A DNA stretch of 64,000 nucleotides from Ruminococcus flavefaciens (GTDB lineage Bacteria > Bacillota > Clostridia > Oscillospirales > Ruminococcaceae). The notes beneath the pieces are model-generated. The model was not told the DNA's origin, searched no databases, and worked only from the letters and a program-made list of their open reading frames with translations. Position 1 is the stretch's first letter. Each line of letters starts with the position of its first letter. The translations under genes were made by a program, and so were the position numbers. Positions 33,055 through 42,063 of the stretch are shown here, piece by piece. The stretch covers positions 448,973-512,972 of the forward strand of contig NZ_FNWV01000001.1 of assembly GCF_900108555.1 (NCBI RefSeq), read 5' to 3'.

Positions 33055-35652
33055 ATGAAGCTATTCAAACGGATCTTTTCTGCAACAGCCGCAGCAGCTG
33101 TTTTATCATCAATGATAACTGTCATGCCTGCGGCAGAGGTGGCTGCGGCAACTGTAGTAACAGTTTCACCATATGATGTCTATGACATAAACGGAGGAAA
33201 ATTCGAAGGCTGGGGCACTTCTCTCTGCTGGTGGGCAAACAGAGTCGGCTACTCCGATACTCTGGCACAGAAGGCAGCAGATACATTTTTCAGTCCCGAC
33301 GGACTTGGACTCAACATCGCACGTTTCAACATAGGCGGCGGCGATGATCCCTCCCATACTCACATAACGCGAACAGACTCCAATATGCCCGGCTATACGA
33401 AGTACAATAACGGCAATGTGACCTACGACTGGACAGCCGACTCCAATCAGCGCAATGTGCTGCAAAGATGTATCAAAGCCGCAGGCGACGACATGATAGT
33501 GGAGATGTTCTCCAACTCTCCGCCATATTATATGACCAACAGCGGATGCAGCTCAGGTGCAAAGGACTCGGCTAAGAACAATCTCCGCGATGATAAGTAC
33601 ACGGATTTTGCGGAGTACCTCGCTGAGGTAACTGCCCACTACGAAAATGAATGGGGCATACACGTACAGAGCATAACGCCCATGAATGAACCGTACACCA
33701 ACTACTGGGGCGCATACAGCAACAAGCAGGAGGGCTGCCACTTCGATCAGGGCAAGTCTATGGACACTATTTATCAGGAGCTTTCAAAGTCCCTGAAAAA
33801 GCGCGGGCTCAACGATATCATAATAAGTGCGAACGATGAGTCCGTCATTGATACTGCAATAAGCTCGTGGAACAATATGTCCGCAGCAACAAGAGCACTT
33901 ATCGGACGTATCGACACCCACACCTACGGCGGAAGCAAACGTGCAGAGCTTAAAGAGACTGCCATAAAGGCAGGCAGAAACCTGTGGATGAGCGAGGTGG
34001 ACGGCGGTTCCACAGCAGGAACAAATGCAGGCGAAATGGGTGCAGGACTTTGGCTGGCAGACCGCATAACCCTTGACCTCAACGAGCTGAATTCCTCGGC
34101 ATGGATACTCTGGCAGGTCATCGACAACCACATCTCATCAGTGGGTATGAACGGCAACAAGGACAAAGGCATGGTCAATACTCAGGGCGGCTACTGGGGA
34201 CTTGCCGTTGCAGACCATGACAACAACAATATTATCCTTACAAAAAAATACTACTCTATGGGACAGTTCTCACGCTATATCCGTCCCGGCATGACAATGC
34301 TGAAATCCAGCAACAACTGCGTCACAGCCTTTGACAAGGAGAACAACAAGCTTGTCATAGTTGCCACAAATGACGGTTCATCGGACAAGCAGATAGTTTT
34401 CGACCTTTCGGGCTTCGATACAGTCGGCACTAAGGCTCAGCCCATACGTACAAGCAATTCCGAGTCATGGAAGTCGCTTAATACTATCGACCTCAAGGGC
34501 AATGCTCTTGAAGTTACCCTCGCAAAGCAGTCAGTAACTACTTACATCATCGAGGGAGTCAAAGGCGGTGCGGCTCTTACCGATCAGATAGCGATATCTT
34601 CGTCCATGCTCAGCGGCTCGGACTCATGGAACAGCGACTCCTCAACAAGCTATGCAAAGGCATTTGACGGCAGTACAGCCACTTACTTCGACGGTGTCAG
34701 CAACGGCTGGGTGCAGGCAGATTTAGGCGAGCTCTATGACATTACAGCTCTGGGTTATGCTCCGAGAGGCGGCTATGAGTACCGTATGACAGACGGCAGG
34801 TTCCTTGCATCTCAGGACGGTACTAACTGGTCGGAGATATACGTTGTAAAGGACAAGCCCTCATCGGGTATGCACTACGTAACAGCACTTTCAGGCGATA
34901 CCACAGCCCGTTATATACGCTATGAAGTCCCCGCGGGAGCACCCAAGAACGAGTACAACAAGGACAGCGCGTACTGCGCAAATATCGCCGAGATAGCTCT
35001 GTTCGGAGTTCCTCACGGACAAAGCTCCACACGTCCGAAGTACGATAAGCTTGAACCTGTTTCGGGTACGGGAAGCGGCTCATGGAAGGACACTGCTTCC
35101 GTAACATTTGAAAAGGCTTACGACGGCAATATGAATACTTACTTTGACGGACTTGAAGGCGGCTATGTACAGCTCGACCTTGGAAAGGTCTGCAATATCG
35201 GCACTATCGCATACTGTCCGAGAAGCGGCTACGAAGCTCGAATGATAGGCGGCTTTTTCAGCGTATCCACTGACGGTATCAACTGGAAAAAGGTCTATAC
35301 AATTGAAAATAAGCCCACCTTCAAGATGAATTATACCGACGAATTTGAAAATCTTTCCGCAAGATATATCCGTTACGAAGTACCAACAGGCGCACCCACA
35401 AGTCCACTCAATAATGACGATGTGTACCTGTGCAACGTGGCTGAGATAGCAGTTTACGGACTGACCAGCACCGTGGTCAAAGGCGATGTGAACAACGACG
35501 CATCTGTAAATGTTGCCGACCTTGTAATGCTGCAAAAATTCCTTCTCGGCGCTGAAAAGGAAATAACCGCGGACAATGCAGACATGAACCACGATTATAC
35601 AGTAGATGTATTCGACCTTGTTTTGCTCCGCAAGCTCCTCATAAGTCAATAA
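33055..35652 (+). CDS. Secreted GH30 glycoside hydrolase with two CBM32 and dockerin
   Basis: 865 residues. Signal peptide (1-31), then a GH30 barrel to about 500. FEGWGTSLCWWA at its entry and the overall pattern fit subfamily 5 (endo-beta-1,6-galactanase), so type II arabinogalactan side chains are the likeliest substrate. The acid/base Glu lies in PMNEP (about 212) and the nucleophile Glu in WMSEVDGG (about 311). Two F5/8-type (CBM32) modules occupy about 512-652 and 668-802 and repeat the YIRYEVPxGAP motif. A type I-like dockerin ends the protein (GDVNNDASVNVADLVMLQKF then DMNHDYTVDVFDLVLLRK). Single gene with own promoter and terminator. Confidence 0.92.
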   Translation: MKLFKRIFSATAAAAVLSSMITVMPAAEVAAATVVTVSPYDVYDINGGKFEGWGTSLCWWANRVGYSDTLAQKAADTFFSPDGLGLNIARFNIGGGDDPSHTHITRTDSNMPGYTKYNNGNVTYDWTADSNQRNVLQRCIKAAGDDMIVEMFSNSPPYYMTNSGCSSGAKDSAKNNLRDDKYTDFAEYLAEVTAHYENEWGIHVQSITPMNEPYTNYWGAYSNKQEGCHFDQGKSMDTIYQELSKSLKKRGLNDIIISANDESVIDTAISSWNNMSAATRALIGRIDTHTYGGSKRAELKETAIKAGRNLWMSEVDGGSTAGTNAGEMGAGLWLADRITLDLNELNSSAWILWQVIDNHISSVGMNGNKDKGMVNTQGGYWGLAVADHDNNNIILTKKYYSMGQFSRYIRPGMTMLKSSNNCVTAFDKENNKLVIVATNDGSSDKQIVFDLSGFDTVGTKAQPIRTSNSESWKSLNTIDLKGNALEVTLAKQSVTTYIIEGVKGGAALTDQIAISSSMLSGSDSWNSDSSTSYAKAFDGSTATYFDGVSNGWVQADLGELYDITALGYAPRGGYEYRMTDGRFLASQDGTNWSEIYVVKDKPSSGMHYVTALSGDTTARYIRYEVPAGAPKNEYNKDSAYCANIAEIALFGVPHGQSSTRPKYDKLEPVSGTGSGSWKDTASVTFEKAYDGNMNTYFDGLEGGYVQLDLGKVCNIGTIAYCPRSGYEARMIGGFFSVSTDGINWKKVYTIENKPTFKMNYTDEFENLSARYIRYEVPTGAPTSPLNNDDVYLCNVAEIAVYGLTSTVVKGDVNNDASVNVADLVMLQKFLLGAEKEITADNADMNHDYTVDVFDLVLLRKLLISQ

Positions 35653-35656
35653 GCAT

Positions 35657-35690
35657 AAAAAAGGCACTCGATTGAGTGCCTTTTTTATTT
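35657..35690 (+). terminator. Terminator after the GH30 gene
   Basis: GGCACTC pairs with GAGTGCC around a 4-nt loop, with A-run before and T-run after. Confidence 0.9.
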
Positions 35691-35730
35691 TACTTCTGAG
35701 CATTGTATTATTACCTGCTAAGATAAAATC

Positions 35731-35864
35731 AATTCGGAATTCAGAATGCGGAATGCGGAATAAAATGTGTCGGCTTACGCCTACGAATTAAAGAATTATT
35801 TTGATCATGTTTGCCGAATGGCAAACACCTATAATTCCTAATTCCGAATTCCTAATTCCGAATT
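35731..35864. repeat. Composite intergenic repeat with CGGAATTC-type inverted ends
   Basis: Two 31-nt arms (35731-35761 and 35834-35864) are imperfect inverted repeats made of degenerate 7-8 nt units of the type AATTCGGAATTCAGAATGCGG. The 72-nt core begins AAAATGTGTCGGCTTACGCC and also holds TTTGCC-gaat-GGCAAA. The core start is like the one at 13359 although the arms are unrelated. Lies between the GH30 gene and the TraX-family gene. Confidence 0.75.
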
Positions 35865-35897
35865 ATAAATCATATTTTTGCTTCGCAATATTATGAT

Positions 35898-36677
35898 TTA
35901 GCTGCTTATAGCTACAGCTACTATCCATATTATCAGGTAATGGAGGGGATAAAAGCCGTAGAAGAACCACTTCGCCAGCGTGGGGTGCTTGCCCTTTCTG
36001 CCGTTATAGAATACAGTCATACACAGATAAGCCAGAATGAACATGAGCATCATTACTGCTATCTGAATGATAAGCCTGTCAGTTGGCACCTTGCCGAGAC
36101 TGAACAGATTAGGCAGGAAATGCAGGCACATAAGTATCATATAAGCTATGCACCTTGCCTTTGGCTTCTCGCGGAAGATGTGCAGGAACAGTATGAACAG
36201 AACTCCGAAAGCCATCCAGTCGGACCGTATAAGCAATGTCATACCGTCACAGAGTATCACCAGCAATATCCTCTGCCAGAGCTTGTATCTGCTCTCCCAA
36301 GCCATAATAGCAAGGAGTCCGAAAAACAATGTAAATATAACATTGGTATGCCACCAGCCACTGAACTTTTGGCAGCACAGCAAGTCAAAGGGCTGAGTTA
36401 TACAGGCGAATATCAGAAGCCTTTTCGCGTACTTTTTCCTGTCGTGAGTGTACTTGTAGCCGTCTGCGATAAAAAAGAACATAACAGGCGGACAGAACAG
36501 CGAAGTGTATATAACTATGTACTCCCACATAGGGAGAGTATAGTATGCTTTGACATCACCGTACTTATACTGCACTGCCCAGCCGATAAGATGTCCCCAG
36601 AACATGATGAAAATAGCAAGGCATTTCATCATGTCACGGTTGAATATTTTGTATTTGGGTTTTGTATTTTCTGTCAT
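35898..36677 (-). CDS. TraX-family polytopic membrane protein
   Basis: 259 residues with about eight hydrophobic helices. The N-terminal DMMKCLAIFIMFWGHLIGW and the C-terminal KWFFYGFYPLHYLIIWIV are the conserved ends of the TraX family. TraX of F plasmid acetylates pilin; chromosomal members in Firmicutes are thought to acylate other surface molecules, but this is not established. Last gene of a four-gene minus-strand run that starts with the rubrerythrin fusion; the gap to the preceding lipoprotein gene is 16 nt. Whether function follows the operon is unclear. Confidence 0.8.
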   Translation of the reverse strand: MTENTKPKYKIFNRDMMKCLAIFIMFWGHLIGWAVQYKYGDVKAYYTLPMWEYIVIYTSLFCPPVMFFFIADGYKYTHDRKKYAKRLLIFACITQPFDLLCCQKFSGWWHTNVIFTLFFGLLAIMAWESRYKLWQRILLVILCDGMTLLIRSDWMAFGVLFILFLHIFREKPKARCIAYMILMCLHFLPNLFSLGKVPTDRLIIQIAVMMLMFILAYLCMTVFYNGRKGKHPTLAKWFFYGFYPLHYLIIWIVAVAISS

Positions 36678-36693
36678 ATAATAATTCCTTTAT

Positions 36694-37131
36694 TTATTTT
36701 TCCGAATAGTCCGAGAATGTTACCTTGTAATCGTAATTTATACCGTCATATACCGTATACCTTGAAAAAACTACCGAACACCTGTCAAATCTCGTGCTGC
36801 ACTCATTTCCGTTATAAGCCCATACTATACCGTCAGTACTTACGGACTTTATTTCAGCAATGACATCATAGGGATTTTTGTCACGCTGCTCCCTTACCCA
36901 GTGACCGTCTTTGGTCTCGTAGAATATATCTCCCGAGGTTATTGTAAACGTTTCATCGAACTCGCCCTCACCGAGGGAATGTCCGTCCTCTCCCCAGCCG
37001 CTGTAGTGGGAATATACCGCCATTTTACAGCTTGGTTCTGCTTTTTCATCGTGTCCATTTTTGCCGCAGCCTGCCGAAAATACAGTCAGAACTGCCGCAA
37101 AGAAAATGGATATCGTTTGTTTTTTATGCAT
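36694..37131 (-). CDS. Small lipoprotein of unknown function
   Basis: 145 residues. The signal peptide ends with lipobox FSAGC, so it is a lipid-anchored extracytoplasmic protein. The mature part has beta-strand-like blocks ending with VVFSRYTVYDGINYDYKVTF and contains two further cysteines. I recognise no family. It begins 4 nt after the EFR1 ferredoxin gene and 16 nt before TraX, so it belongs to that operon. Confidence 0.65.
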   Translation of the reverse strand: MHKKQTISIFFAAVLTVFSAGCGKNGHDEKAEPSCKMAVYSHYSGWGEDGHSLGEGEFDETFTITSGDIFYETKDGHWVREQRDKNPYDVIAEIKSVSTDGIVWAYNGNECSTRFDRCSVVFSRYTVYDGINYDYKVTFSDYSEK

Positions 37132-37135
37132 TTGA

Positions 37136-37888
37136 TCATACCTTTACATTCGGATTTGTATACTGCCCGTGCTTTTTAGTCGCACCTTTCCGGAACTGTA
37201 TGGCAAACTGAGGACAATGGTGCAGACAGCGGAAGCAAAGTGCGCATCTGTCTCTTACCCACACAGGCTTGCCGTCACGCATTTTTATAGCGTTTACGGG
37301 ACATTTCTTCGCACACAGACCGCAGCCGTTGCAGTTATCGTCAACGGTAAGATTTTTCGTACTTCTCACCTTTGCGAACACTCTGTCCGTTAAGGGATAT
37401 ATAGCATAAGGAGTCCTCAGCCGTGTGAAATTGCCTTTCTTTTTGTGGAGTATCATGGCGATAGTCCTGTCGATATTGACCTCAGCCTTTTCATTCTGCT
37501 TTGCAACCTTTTCGGGATCGGAAAGGTCAAAGGTAACAGTCCAGTTATCGGGCATTTTGATGTTGTAGGCAGCACTTAGCCTTATGCCCTTTTCTCTCAG
37601 TATATGGCGAGTTTCCTCCGCGCTGCACCCGGGAGTAGTACCATAGGTGGAAGCCACGAAGATATAATGGCTGCCTCTTCTGTGAAGCTTCAAATTTCTC
37701 AGGAAAGCCCTTACAGGTATGGGCAGTGCCCACCAGTGAGTAGGAGTTACTATGCCTAAGCACTCGTCCTCTTTCAGGGTTATATCATAGCATTTTTCTT
37801 CGATTGATACCGCCCTGTCGCCAAGTGCGTCAGCGATACGCTCTGCGGCATATTTACTGTTGCCTGTAGCTGAAAAATAAACGATCAT
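37136..37888 (-). CDS. EFR1-family flavodoxin-ferredoxin protein
   Basis: 250 residues. Residues 1-150 are flavodoxin-like, with the FMN phosphate loop FSATGNSKYAAERIA and the THWWALPIPVRAFL segment. Residues 180-230 are a 2x[4Fe-4S] ferredoxin with CNGCGLCAKKCP and CALCFRCLHHCP. Cytosolic electron-transfer protein. It sits 30 nt downstream of the flavin reductase-rubredoxin-rubrerythrin gene on the same strand, so it may feed or drain the same redox chain (inference). Confidence 0.88.
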   Translation of the reverse strand: MIVYFSATGNSKYAAERIADALGDRAVSIEEKCYDITLKEDECLGIVTPTHWWALPIPVRAFLRNLKLHRRGSHYIFVASTYGTTPGCSAEETRHILREKGIRLSAAYNIKMPDNWTVTFDLSDPEKVAKQNEKAEVNIDRTIAMILHKKKGNFTRLRTPYAIYPLTDRVFAKVRSTKNLTVDDNCNGCGLCAKKCPVNAIKMRDGKPVWVRDRCALCFRCLHHCPQFAIQFRKGATKKHGQYTNPNVKV

Positions 37889-37918
37889 ACCCTCATTCCC
37901 CTTTTATGTCAGATATTA

Positions 37919-39256
37919 TCAGTAGTTTTCTTTTCTTACCTCGAAATAGCTCTGCGGGTGGAAGCATACAGGACATACCTCGGGAGCTTCCGTGCCTACT
38001 ACGATATGTCCGCAGTTCCTGCACTCCCACATAGTTACGCCGCTCTTTTTGAATACTTCCATAGCCTCGATGTTATGGAGCAGCGCACGGTATCTCTCCT
38101 CATGATGCTTTTCGATAGCTCCTACGCCGCGGAACTGCTCGGCAAGGTCGTGGAAGCCCTCTTCGTCTGCTTCACTTGCCATTCTCTCATACATATCCGT
38201 CCACTCGTGGTTCTCGCCGTCAGCAGCCTGATTGAGGTTCTCCACGGTAGTACCTATGCCGCCCAGAGCCTTGAACCAGAGCTTAGCGTGTTCCTTTTCG
38301 TTCTCGGCAGTTTGCAGGAACAGTGCAGCTATCTGCTCATAGCCGTTCTTCTTTGCAACAGAAGCAAAGTAGGTGTACTTGTTTCTTGCCTGAGACTCTC
38401 CTGCAAAGGCTTCGAGGAGATTTTTCTCGGTCTTTGTGCCTGCGTACTTATTTCCGCTGCTCTTGGCAGGTGCGGAGCTTATCAGCTCGAACTGGTCTGC
38501 ACCCACGCCGCAGATAGGACATTCAAAGTCAGCAGGTACTTCATCGCCGATATACTCATAGCCGCATACGGTACATCTCCATACAGTCTCGCCGCTTTCG
38601 TTCTTTCCTACGGGTACTGCGTCATTTTTAGGTGCTCCTGTCAACTTTTCAAAATCTGCCTTTCCGTGCTTGCATACAGGACAGACAAAGTCGTCGGGAA
38701 GCTCCTCGCCCACATATTCATATCCGCAGATAACACATCTCCAGATAGTCTGACCATCGGAAGTAGTTCCAACAGCTTCGGGCTTTGGCTTGATATTGCT
38801 CTGGTAGTATTCATATGTAGCGGAAGGAGCATCGCTGAGCACTTCCATATCCGTAACATCTGCAATGAACATGGTATGTGTACCTAAGTCTATGCTGTGC
38901 CATACGGAACATGACAAGAATGCATTAGTGCCCTTCGTTACTATCAATGTGCCGTTTTCTGCGCGTTTGCAGTCGGAAAAGCCCGCGAATTTATCCACAT
39001 CTCGTCCGGACTGAAAGCCGAAGTGCTTGAAGAGTCCGAAATCAGCATCTGTACTGATGACAGAAGCGGTGAATTTGCCTGTTTCAAGTATCATATCGTG
39101 AGTAAAATTAGTTTTTGCCACTGTCAGGCTCACTCTGTTGGGAGACGAAGTCACCTGCGTCAAAGTATTTGTGATACAGCCGTTATCCCTGCCGCTGCTG
39201 TTTGCGGTAACGACGAAAAGTCCGTAGCTTATTTTATACATTGCTTTCTTGTCCAT
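37919..39256 (-). CDS. Flavin reductase-rubredoxin-rubredoxin-rubrerythrin fusion
   Basis: 445 residues from the ATG at 39256 (GGAGG upstream). Order of modules: FMN-binding flavin reductase-like domain (about 1-150), rubredoxin 1 (CVICGY...CPVC, about 168-200), rubredoxin 2 (CTVCGY...CPICG, about 225-255), rubrerythrin di-iron ferritin-like domain (about 275-405: [43 protein letters not shown]) and its C-terminal rubredoxin-like knuckle (CRNCGH...CPVC). Known partners: high-molecular-weight rubredoxin is flavin reductase plus rubredoxin, and rubrerythrin reduces peroxide. The fusion could pass NAD(P)H electrons to H2O2 in one chain. First gene of an oxygen-defence-like operon. Confidence 0.93.
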   Translation of the reverse strand: MDKKAMYKISYGLFVVTANSSGRDNGCITNTLTQVTSSPNRVSLTVAKTNFTHDMILETGKFTASVISTDADFGLFKHFGFQSGRDVDKFAGFSDCKRAENGTLIVTKGTNAFLSCSVWHSIDLGTHTMFIADVTDMEVLSDAPSATYEYYQSNIKPKPEAVGTTSDGQTIWRCVICGYEYVGEELPDDFVCPVCKHGKADFEKLTGAPKNDAVPVGKNESGETVWRCTVCGYEYIGDEVPADFECPICGVGADQFELISSAPAKSSGNKYAGTKTEKNLLEAFAGESQARNKYTYFASVAKKNGYEQIAALFLQTAENEKEHAKLWFKALGGIGTTVENLNQAADGENHEWTDMYERMASEADEEGFHDLAEQFRGVGAIEKHHEERYRALLHNIEAMEVFKKSGVTMWECRNCGHIVVGTEAPEVCPVCFHPQSYFEVRKENY

Positions 39257-39318
39257 GACAGATACCTCCAATTGTTTCGTATATTGATAAAGTGATATGT
39301 ATTTCATATCTTATACTA

Positions 39319-39347
39319 ATTTTACCAAAGACTTTAACGATAATCAA
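39319..39347 (-). promoter_or_regulatory. Promoter of the rubrerythrin-fusion operon
   Basis: TTGATT at 39347-39342 and TAAAAT at 39324-39319, 17 nt apart, minus strand. Confidence 0.65.
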
Positions 39348-39373
39348 GTATATTTTGTTAATATTTTGCCTTC

Positions 39374-39401
39374 TTGACTTTTTCAGTCAATGTGGTATAA
39401 T
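39374..39401 (+). promoter_or_regulatory. Promoter of the thiDC operon
   Basis: TTGACT at 39374-39379 and TATAAT at 39396-39401 with 16-nt spacing, immediately upstream of the TPP riboswitch. Confidence 0.75.
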
Positions 39402-39407
39402 ATTTGT

Positions 39408-39494
39408 AAAAGGGAGCTTGTGAACAGGCTGAGAGGGAGTTGTTAACTCCGACCTTACCTGATTTGGATAATGCCAACGTAGGGAAATACTTAT
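39408..39494 (+). ncRNA. TPP (THI-box) riboswitch
   Basis: The two conserved blocks of the thiamine pyrophosphate aptamer are present in order: ACAGGCTGAGAGGG and then ACCTGATTTGGATAATGCCA, followed by CGTAGGGAA. A hairpin with GGAGTTG/TAACTCC lies between. The element is read directly into a terminator (39502-39532) and then thiD-thiC, so it should stop transcription when TPP is abundant. Confidence 0.96.
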
Positions 39495-39501
39495 GTGATG
39501 T

Positions 39502-39532
39502 AGGTGTGTCTCTGTGCAGGCACACCTTTTTT
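39502..39532 (+). terminator. Riboswitch-controlled terminator
   Basis: AGGTGTG pairs with CACACCT, followed by six T. It stands 8 nt after the TPP aptamer and is the expression platform. Confidence 0.88.
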
Positions 39533-39539
39533 GCAGCGT

Positions 39540-39747
39540 GAGCGCAGAGCCTGCGCTCCCTAAGTCGTCCGTGTATCATCAAAAGGGCAATTGCTTCTCG
39601 ACACGGGGAGTATCATCGGAATTGACGGGCGACCAATGGTCGTTCCCTACAATCTACTCTCTACTCACTTGCGGGCTGTCGAGGACGCCAGCCCCTACAT
39701 TCACAACTCTCAACTCTTAACTCTCAACTTGCAAAGCTTCGCTTTGC
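39540..39747. repeat. Composite repeat array inside the thi leader
   Basis: Between terminator and thiD lie, in order: a perfect hairpin GAGCGCAG/CTGCGCTC (39540-39558, followed by CCTAAG); 39626-39651 (GGGCGACC/GGTCGTTCC, ending CCCTACA); an AGTAG-type tandem on the opposite strand (about 39652-39668); 39673-39699 (GGGCTG...CAGCCC, ending CCCCTACA); a run of ACTCTCAACTCTTAACTCTC units (39703-39730); and GCAAAGC/GCTTTGC (39731-39747). No gene is present. The mRNA leader of thiD therefore carries about 290 nt of repeats. Confidence 0.75.
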
Positions 39748-39836
39748 AGCGTGACATCGGGGGCACCACCTTGTCTCGCTATACAAAATTAATGCTGGGA
39801 CGTAAAGTCCGAAATTACTGCAAAGGAGAAATGCAA

Positions 39837-40640
39837 ATGAAAACAGCATTAACTATCGCAGGAAGCGATTCCTGCGGAGGCGCCGGCATTCAGGCGGACA
39901 TGAAGACCATGACCATGAATGGTGTTTTTGCCATGAGCGCAATAACTGCTCTCACCGCGCAGAACACGACCGGCGTAACAGGTATTATGGAGGTATCGCC
40001 TGAATTTTTAGCCATGCAGCTTGACGCTGTATTTACGGACATTCGTCCCGATGCAGTAAAGACAGGCATGGTATCCTCCGACAAACTTATCCGCACCATA
40101 GCTGAAAAGCTCCGCGGATACAAGGCTGAGAACATAGTTGTGGATCCTGTTATGGTCGCAACAAGCGGTTCAAAGCTCATAGCTGACGAAGCTGTAGAGA
40201 CTCTGAAAAGTGAGCTTCTCCCCATTGCATCAGTCGTTACTCCAAATATCCCCGAAGCGGAGATACTTGCGGATATGAAGATATCCTCACAGGAGGACAT
40301 GGTAAAGGCTGCAAAAGTCATAGGCGAGAAGTACGGCTGCGCAGTGCTGTGCAAGGGCGGTCACAGTCTCAACGACGCAAACGACCTGCTCTGGGACAAT
40401 GGCAGCACCGCATGGTTCAAGGGAAAGCGTATCGACAATCCCAACACTCACGGTACGGGCTGTACACTTTCAAGTGCTATCGCTTCAAATCTTGCAAAGG
40501 GCTTCACTCTCGAAAAGTCAGTGGAACGCGCAAAGGACTACATCTCGGGCGCACTGGCTGCAATGCTCGATCTCGGAAAGGGCAGCGGTCCTATGAACCA
40601 CGCTTTCGCTCTTACGGGTGAATTTGCAAAGGAAGCTTGA
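39837..40640 (+). CDS. thiD: Hydroxymethylpyrimidine/phosphomethylpyrimidine kinase
   Basis: 267 residues from the ATG at 39837, with AAAGGAG eight bases upstream. An open frame extends far upstream but runs through the repeat array and is not coding. ThiD phosphorylates HMP and HMP-P. Family motifs: [21 protein letters not shown] at the start, [21 protein letters not shown] and the anion-hole [22 protein letters not shown]. It is under TPP-riboswitch control and is followed 35 nt later by thiC, giving the pyrimidine half of thiamine. Confidence 0.95.
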   Translation: MKTALTIAGSDSCGGAGIQADMKTMTMNGVFAMSAITALTAQNTTGVTGIMEVSPEFLAMQLDAVFTDIRPDAVKTGMVSSDKLIRTIAEKLRGYKAENIVVDPVMVATSGSKLIADEAVETLKSELLPIASVVTPNIPEAEILADMKISSQEDMVKAAKVIGEKYGCAVLCKGGHSLNDANDLLWDNGSTAWFKGKRIDNPNTHGTGCTLSSAIASNLAKGFTLEKSVERAKDYISGALAAMLDLGKGSGPMNHAFALTGEFAKEA

Positions 40641-40675
40641 TCCAAATCAAAAATAATTTATCGGAGGAAATAAAA

Positions 40676-41989
40676 ATGAAGAATTACCACACACAGATGG
40701 AAGCGGCTAAAAATGGCATGATCACTCCCGAAATGGAAATAGTCGCTAAGAAGGAATATATAGACGCTGAGGAGCTCCGCGCTCTCGTTGCAAAGGGCGA
40801 GGTTTGTATCCCATGCAACGTAAACCACAAGTCCATATCTCCCGAGGGTATCGGTACAAAAATGCGTACAAAGATAAACGTTAACCTCGGCATCTCAGGC
40901 GATGCAAAGAACTATGACATCGAAATGGAAAAGGTGGATATGGCTCTCAAATTCGGCGCAGAGGCTATCATGGACCTTTCAAACTACGGCAAGACAAACA
41001 CCTTCCGCAAGGCTCTTATCGAAAAATCACCTGCTATGATAGGTACTGTTCCGATGTACGATGCTATCGGCTATCTTGAAAAAGACCTTCTGGAAATCAC
41101 TGCCGAGGACTTTCTCAGAGTTGTCCGCGCTCACGCAGAAGAGGGCGTAGACTTCATGACTATACACGCAGGCATCAATCGCCGTGCAGTTGAAGCTTTC
41201 CGCAGAGACAAGCGTAAAATGAACATCGTTTCACGCGGCGGCTCACTTCTCTTTGCATGGATGATGATGACAGGCAACGAAAACCCATTCTACGAGCACT
41301 ATGACGAGGTCCTCGATATACTCCGCGAGTATGACTGCACTATCTCTCTCGGTGACGCGCTCCGTCCGGGCTGTATAGACGACGCTACAGACGCAGGTCA
41401 GATTTCAGAGCTTATCGAGCTTGGCGCACTCACAGAAAGAGCCTGGGCTAAGGACGTTCAGGTAATGGTAGAAGGTCCGGGACATATGGCAATGAACGAG
41501 ATAGCTGCAAATATGAAGATACAGAAGCGTATCTGCCACAATGCTCCTTTCTACGTACTGGGACCTCTCGTAACTGATATCTTCCCGGGATATGACCACA
41601 TCACTTCTGCTATCGGCGGTGCTATCGCTGCTGCAAGCGGAGCTGACTTCCTCTGCTATGTAACTCCTGCCGAGCACCTGAGACTTCCTGATACGAACGA
41701 TGTTAAGGAAGGCATCATCGCAAGCCTTATAGCTGCTCATGCTGCTGATATCGCAAAGGGTATCCCTCATGCCACAGACCGCGATAACGCTATGGCTGAG
41801 GCTCGTCACGAAGTTGACTGGGACAAGATGTTCGAGATAGCTGTTGACGGCGAAAAGGCTCGCGCATACTTCGAGAGCACTCCTCCTGCTGACAGACACA
41901 CCTGCTCAATGTGCGGAAAGATGTGCGCTGTAAGAACTACAAATATGATACTCAACGGCGAAAAGGTAGAGTTCTGCACCGAAAAATAA
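40676..41989 (+). CDS. thiC: Phosphomethylpyrimidine synthase
   Basis: 437 residues, the short bacterial form. ThiC is a radical-SAM-like enzyme that converts aminoimidazole ribotide to HMP-P. The C-terminal cluster motif CSMCGKMC (CxxCx4C when read to the next cysteine) is present, as are [34 protein letters not shown] and [13 protein letters not shown] precedes the ATG at 40676. No thiE, thiG or thiM is seen in the window, so the thiazole half and coupling are encoded elsewhere. Confidence 0.96.
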   Translation: MKNYHTQMEAAKNGMITPEMEIVAKKEYIDAEELRALVAKGEVCIPCNVNHKSISPEGIGTKMRTKINVNLGISGDAKNYDIEMEKVDMALKFGAEAIMDLSNYGKTNTFRKALIEKSPAMIGTVPMYDAIGYLEKDLLEITAEDFLRVVRAHAEEGVDFMTIHAGINRRAVEAFRRDKRKMNIVSRGGSLLFAWMMMTGNENPFYEHYDEVLDILREYDCTISLGDALRPGCIDDATDAGQISELIELGALTERAWAKDVQVMVEGPGHMAMNEIAANMKIQKRICHNAPFYVLGPLVTDIFPGYDHITSAIGGAIAAASGADFLCYVTPAEHLRLPDTNDVKEGIIASLIAAHAADIAKGIPHATDRDNAMAEARHEVDWDKMFEIAVDGEKARAYFESTPPADRHTCSMCGKMCAVRTTNMILNGEKVEFCTEK

Positions 41990-42005
41990 GTCTTATATGT
42001 CAAAA

Positions 42006-42037
42006 ACCGAGTCTGAAATAACAGGCTCGGTATTTTT
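42006..42037 (+). terminator. Terminator after thiC
   Basis: ACCGAG pairs with CTCGGT around a 14-nt loop, then ATTTTTT. Confidence 0.8.
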
Positions 42038-42063
42038 TAGCCATGTGCCCTTATCCGTTAGCC

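Noticed and set aside
35940..36863. 307-codon plus-strand open frame opposite the TraX-family gene
   Set aside because: Antisense to a polytopic membrane protein; hydrophobic codons read in reverse give long open frames.
37958..38887. 309-codon plus-strand open frame opposite the rubrerythrin fusion
   Set aside because: Antisense to a protein with complete iron-binding motifs; no ribosome binding site.
39591..39836. Upstream in-frame extension of thiD by 82 codons
   Set aside because: The extension is formed by the repeat array; family start and ribosome binding site place the start at 39837.
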